DNA from: Clitoria ternatea
Taxonomy: Eukaryota; Streptophyta; Magnoliopsida; Fabales; Fabaceae
Reading direction: 5' to 3'
Assembly (NCBI GenBank): GCA_037962975.1
Contig: CM075674.1
Location: 86,382,501-86,446,500, forward strand
DNA length: 64,000 nt
Translations under genes and position numbers: made by a program
Shown: positions 60,501 through 64,000 of the stretch, piece after piece
How the letters are laid out: the number at the start of each line of letters is the position of its first letter
How positions within the stretch are numbered: the first letter of the stretch is position 1
Notes under the pieces: model-generated
The model's database searches: none
What the model saw: only the letters and a program-made list of their open reading frames with translations
What the model was told of the DNA's origin: nothing

Positions 60501-63018
60501 TCCAGTCTGAAAACTGGATTGGATGCTTTGATAAATTTCCACCTACTTAGTTTTGTTCTTTCTTGGGCTGGATTTACCTGCAATTTGGGTGTGTTGATAA
60601 ATTTTGTTATTCTTGGGTTGGATTTGCCGGTGACTGTAAAATCATTGAATATATGATTTAAACTCTACACATCTGCCATATGCTCTATATTTGAACTGCT
60701 AGTTTCAGGCATGGAATGTGAATAACTTGGGCAAAAATATAATTTGTGGGACTTCAGGATTGATGATGATATTTACATATCATCTTGTTTTCCACAAAGA
60801 GAGAACGTGAGGTTAAGTGATGGTGTGGTCATCATTATTATTCAACAGTAATGTGAGATCAGTACTCCCTCTAGTCCATTTTATGAGACCCTATCTTAGA
60901 ATTTTTCTTGGTCCTAGTATATGATCCTTTTTAATTCACAATGTGTGTTTATTATTATTTTTTACATGTACCCTTATTAATTAAATTCCTTCTCTCTCAT
61001 GATATCAATAGAATATGAGCAGTTCACTTCTCTCTCATCTTTTTCTAGGCGTGTGCTGCACCCAATATCTCTTCTTATACAATGATTCTATCATGGCCTT
61101 TCTTGTGTCGTAAGACATCCTTCTTAATATTGTTGTTTTAGTTGCTCTCACGTTTTTTCTCATGTCCCTCTAAAGCCTAATATTCACTTTGATTGAGACT
61201 TGAGTATAGTTGATTGAATAGCAGTATAATAAAAACTTCCTTTTGAGTTTAGTATGTCCTTTGCAGTCAGAAATAAACCTTTTTGCATTTTAACTACCCA
61301 GCTTGTATCTATGCATGATACTTCACTAATCCCCCATCAATGGTATGAAGACATCTTTATTTTTATCTACAAATATAATTTGCATGGTATGGCATCTTAT
61401 TTTCATCCCAGATACTGGTTTAACCTTTTGTTTTTTCAAAAATTGTAAAGCATATACTTTGTTTTTAATATCTTAAAGTGAAAGTTATTTGATTCTAATG
61501 TCTGTCTCCAGAGCTCAAGTTTAGAGTTAACATTTTCCCTTGATTCCTTAATTAGAACTATATCTTCCACAAAAAACTTGCATTTATCTTAGAGAATGTT
61601 AAACCAGTTACGACTTAAGTTGATCCCTGATGTGAACCCATCCTTGCAAGGAAGGTTTTAGTCTTGCCCCCAAGAGTTTTCACACTTATGGTTATCTCAT
61701 TATGTGACTTTATCAAAGACCAGATGCTTAGTAAAATAATTTAGTACAAGGTATTTTTAATAGTTTTTCCAATGTTCATTGTTTCCTCTTTTACTGTTAA
61801 TAATTCTGCTATCTTTCATTCGATACCCACTTTCCTCACTAGAGTAGAATCCAAGTTTGAGTCAAGAGTTTTCTTTTCTTGTTTGTCTTCCGCATCCACT
61901 ACACTCTTTTCACTCTTTTTCTCTCTCATAAGTACCAAGATGAACCCAAGAGGCAGAAACTATACAACATGTGGTATAATGTCCAGAATGTTAAAATCCT
62001 CTTCCTCACACACATGCATGCACATAAGCACACACCCAATCTTAAATCTCGGGTTTTTTTTTTGGTGTACAAGAGACACATTTTTTAGACTTGAGACCAT
62101 TTTCCCCCATTAATCAGATATTGGGCTACTATATGTAAACATTATACATTCTATCTATTCTTTGTGCCTCTGGAATTTCAAATCCAATTTATGAATAGGA
62201 TTTTCTTAGCCAATTAGTAAAAAAATGGATTTCTAAATTCTTCTTTTGTTGGTAAATAGAATTTTAAAGGTCACATCTTCTATTATTATGTTATGTTATA
62301 TGATGTGATAGTCTTTGCAATTAATGGAACCACTGAATTATAAATTGCCAGCTACTTCAATTGTACCTGATATGTTAGCTTTTGTTGTTCTTGTCAAGGT
62401 GATCTCCCAAGACATTTGCCTAAAGAAATTATGTCCGTGTTATGTTTGAACTCTATGACATCCAATTGGGCCAAATAAAGTATTCTGCTTCCGATTTTGC
62501 CAACCCTCATTGATTTCTTTGATTTTTCTAGGTACTTTCACTCTTTCCAACCTGGGAATGTTTGGTGTTGATCGCTTTGATGCCATCCTGCCACCTGGAA
62601 CTGTCAGTATTCTTACTTATGTTTAAATTGTGCAAGAGGTTGACTATTTATTCCAATTAGAACAGTGTTGGGCAACATGATTGTGATCATTCTCTGGATT
62701 TATTTGTGTAGGGAGCAATAATGGCTGTTGGAGCATCACAGCCAACTGTTGTGGCTACCAAGGATGGTCGCATTGGCATGAAGAACCAAATGCAGGTATG
62801 AAATTCCAGGCATTTGTATATCTGAGTATAAATTATTTATTGTTAAAGGAACGTAAATTCAGGTCCATACTTCTGTTTCCTATAATTGAAGAAACGCAAA
62901 TTTGCAATTGCAGGTCAATGTTACGGCAGATCATCGAGTAATCTATGGTGCTGATTTGGCTTCATTCTTGCAAACCCTTTCACAGATTATCGAGGACCCT
63001 AAAGATCTTACTTTCTAG
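57527..63018 (+). CDS. LTA2: Plastid pyruvate dehydrogenase E2, dihydrolipoyllysine acetyltransferase (LTA2 type)
   Basis: It transfers acetyl groups to CoA in the chloroplast pyruvate dehydrogenase complex, feeding fatty-acid synthesis. Seven exons by phase: 57527-58111, 58234-58506, 59927-60118, 60214-60301, 62532-62602, 62712-62795, 62914-63018; 465 residues, close to the family's roughly 480. A Ser/Arg-rich transit peptide (to about residue 35) precedes REIFMPALSSTMTEGKIVSW, one lipoyl domain with the lipoyl Lys in VVESDKADMDVETF, and a Ser/Pro/Ala linker. Then come the peripheral-subunit-binding domain (VASPYAKKLAKELKVELGRI, GTGPLGRIV) and the catalytic domain (FRVGYTITTDALDALYKK, NIAVAVAIDGGLITPVLQD, TFTLSNLGMFGVDRFDAILP). 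The active-site motif is DHRVIYGAD near the end. The first ATG is doubled (ATGATG). Exon 1 is notably GC-rich. No lesion is seen. Confidence 0.95.
60860..61150. repeat. Possible Stowaway-like repeat in LTA2 intron 4
   Basis: ACTCCCTCTAGTCCATTTTA at about 60863 resembles the Stowaway start CTCCCTCCGTCC. A clear inverted partner was not found. The rest of the 2.2-kb intron (60302-62531) has no recognised feature. Confidence 0.3.
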
Positions 63019-63808
63019 TCCCATTTTTCTAACAAAGTGAAAAACTTTCCTCCCTAGGTACGATTCCTCTCATCATGGTTGTGAGATTGTTAATCGTTGA
63101 CAGGCTGAAATTGAGGAGCCAATTATTATCCACTCGGGATTTTGTGAAGAACAGAAGAGTTTTGAATAGAGAGGCTGAGCTGTAGTTTCTAAAATGAATT
63201 TTCACTCCAATATGCCATTTGTATTTTTCTTTAATACTGTCTGATAAAAAAAATTGTGCTCATTATGTCTAATAATGTCCATTATTTGTGTAAGCATAAA
63301 CCTTATTTTGGATTATAAATCTAGAAAAATGGAACTCAAAGGATTGGAGATTATATTATGTAACAATTAACAAAAAAAGTAGTAGTGATGAAGAAAATTG
63401 GTGCTGCATCTGATTGTCATGACATTTTTTGATTCAAAGGCAGTGACAGTAAAGAAAATCTGGTTACATTAAACTGAGGAAAACTTGGCCATGTTTCTTG
63501 AAAAATTATTAGGTGGTCTTGGATTAATGTATCAATTAATATCCTAGTGACATATGACAATATCTAAAATGATACATTAACACTTCTTATACTACCTAGT
63601 AATTTCTCATGTTTCAATACTGATCACAGGTTCATTTTGTTTGAGTAGAACTAATTTGCATAAATAGAAATATTTATGGCAACATATACATTTTAAATTT
63701 TATAAAATGAGAGAAAAAAATGGTAAATTCAATCGAAGAAAATCAGATGTATCCTTATTTAATCATTTGTTAGAGAAGAAAAATTTACATATAGTCTCTT
63801 TAGATTAA
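63019..63808. other. LTA2 3' flank and intergenic DNA
   Basis: The 3' untranslated region probably ends within about 250 bases (AT-rich, AATAATG near 63269). Nothing else is recognised. Confidence 0.4.
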
Positions 63809-63928
63809 GGGGGTGTTTGTTTAAATGTTGGGGTTGGTTAAACCAACTCTAAAAAAAGATCCTACGGTCAAATGAAGTTTTAATTATTTTGAACGATATG
63901 AAGAATCAATATTATCTCAAACATATAC
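63809..63928. mobile_element. Tourist-like MITE, 120 bp, shortened
   Basis: It starts GGGGGTGTTTGTTTAA after TAA (63806-63808) and ends CTCAAACATATAC before TAA (63929-63931). The interior shares GGGGTTGGTTAAACCAAC and CCTACGGTCAAATGAAGTTT with the 24494 copy. Confidence 0.65.
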
Positions 63929-64000
63929 TAATTTAGCTTTTAGTTGTTTTAGGTGTTAATTATGGGTATCCCTTCTAGAGGTAATTCTGTTCTTAGTATA

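Noticed and set aside
61772..62113. Frame of 113 codons inside LTA2 intron 4
   Set aside because: There is no domain and the composition is intron-like; it lies between well-phased exons.

Overview
This is plant nuclear DNA from a eudicot, and the repeat families suggest a legume. The evidence is very AT-rich intergenic sequence, intron-split genes for chloroplast proteins, and dense nested transposons: CACTA, SIRE-like Copia, Tekay-like chromovirus, Tat-like Gypsy, Harbinger/Tourist and LINE. Only two ordinary host genes are visible. One, on the minus strand at 36257-39695, encodes a chloroplast TPR protein of the PYG7/Ycf37 type (photosystem I assembly). The other, on the plus strand at 57527-63018, encodes the E2 acetyltransferase of the plastid pyruvate dehydrogenase complex (LTA2 type). 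About 18 kb of nested retrotransposon debris separates them.

Layout. 1-642: end of a retrotransposon LTR that runs off the left edge. 2672-12104: an intact-ended CACTA (En/Spm) transposon of 9.4 kb with CACTAGTG termini and an ATT target duplication. It has hairpin-forming subterminal repeats and two decayed genes, a TNPD-type transposase and a second multi-exon gene that ends in a Ulp1-like cysteine protease domain. 13260-20270: a Tourist-like copy, AT-rich repeats, a deleted SIRE-like Copia element (LTR, primer-binding site, ORF remnant) and a minus-strand LTR fragment. 21240-21790: GTG-rich simple repeat. 24494-25420: a perfect-ended Tourist MITE beside a ruined PIF/Harbinger transposase. 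27122-33914: a 6.8-kb compound LTR unit bounded by AAGTG duplications. Inside it are another LTR-like start, a long-inverted-repeat MITE and a retroelement coat/Gag-like fragment lying between TA microsatellites. 35340-35920: LINE 3' end.

40560-42230 is a rotten Tat-type Gypsy pol. 42503-51192 is a minus-strand Tekay-like chromovirus with many lesions, inserted into the pol 3' end of a plus-strand SIRE-like Copia element. The rest of that Copia element (pol tail, envelope-like ORF, 3' LTR) follows to 55099.

No transposon here looks able to move by itself: every transposase, pol or protease gene has stops, frameshifts or lost catalytic residues. The CACTA element and several MITEs keep intact ends, so they could in principle respond to enzymes supplied from elsewhere. 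The two host genes look intact. All exon boundaries were read by eye from splice consensus, phase and remembered protein families; no alignment or database search was run.
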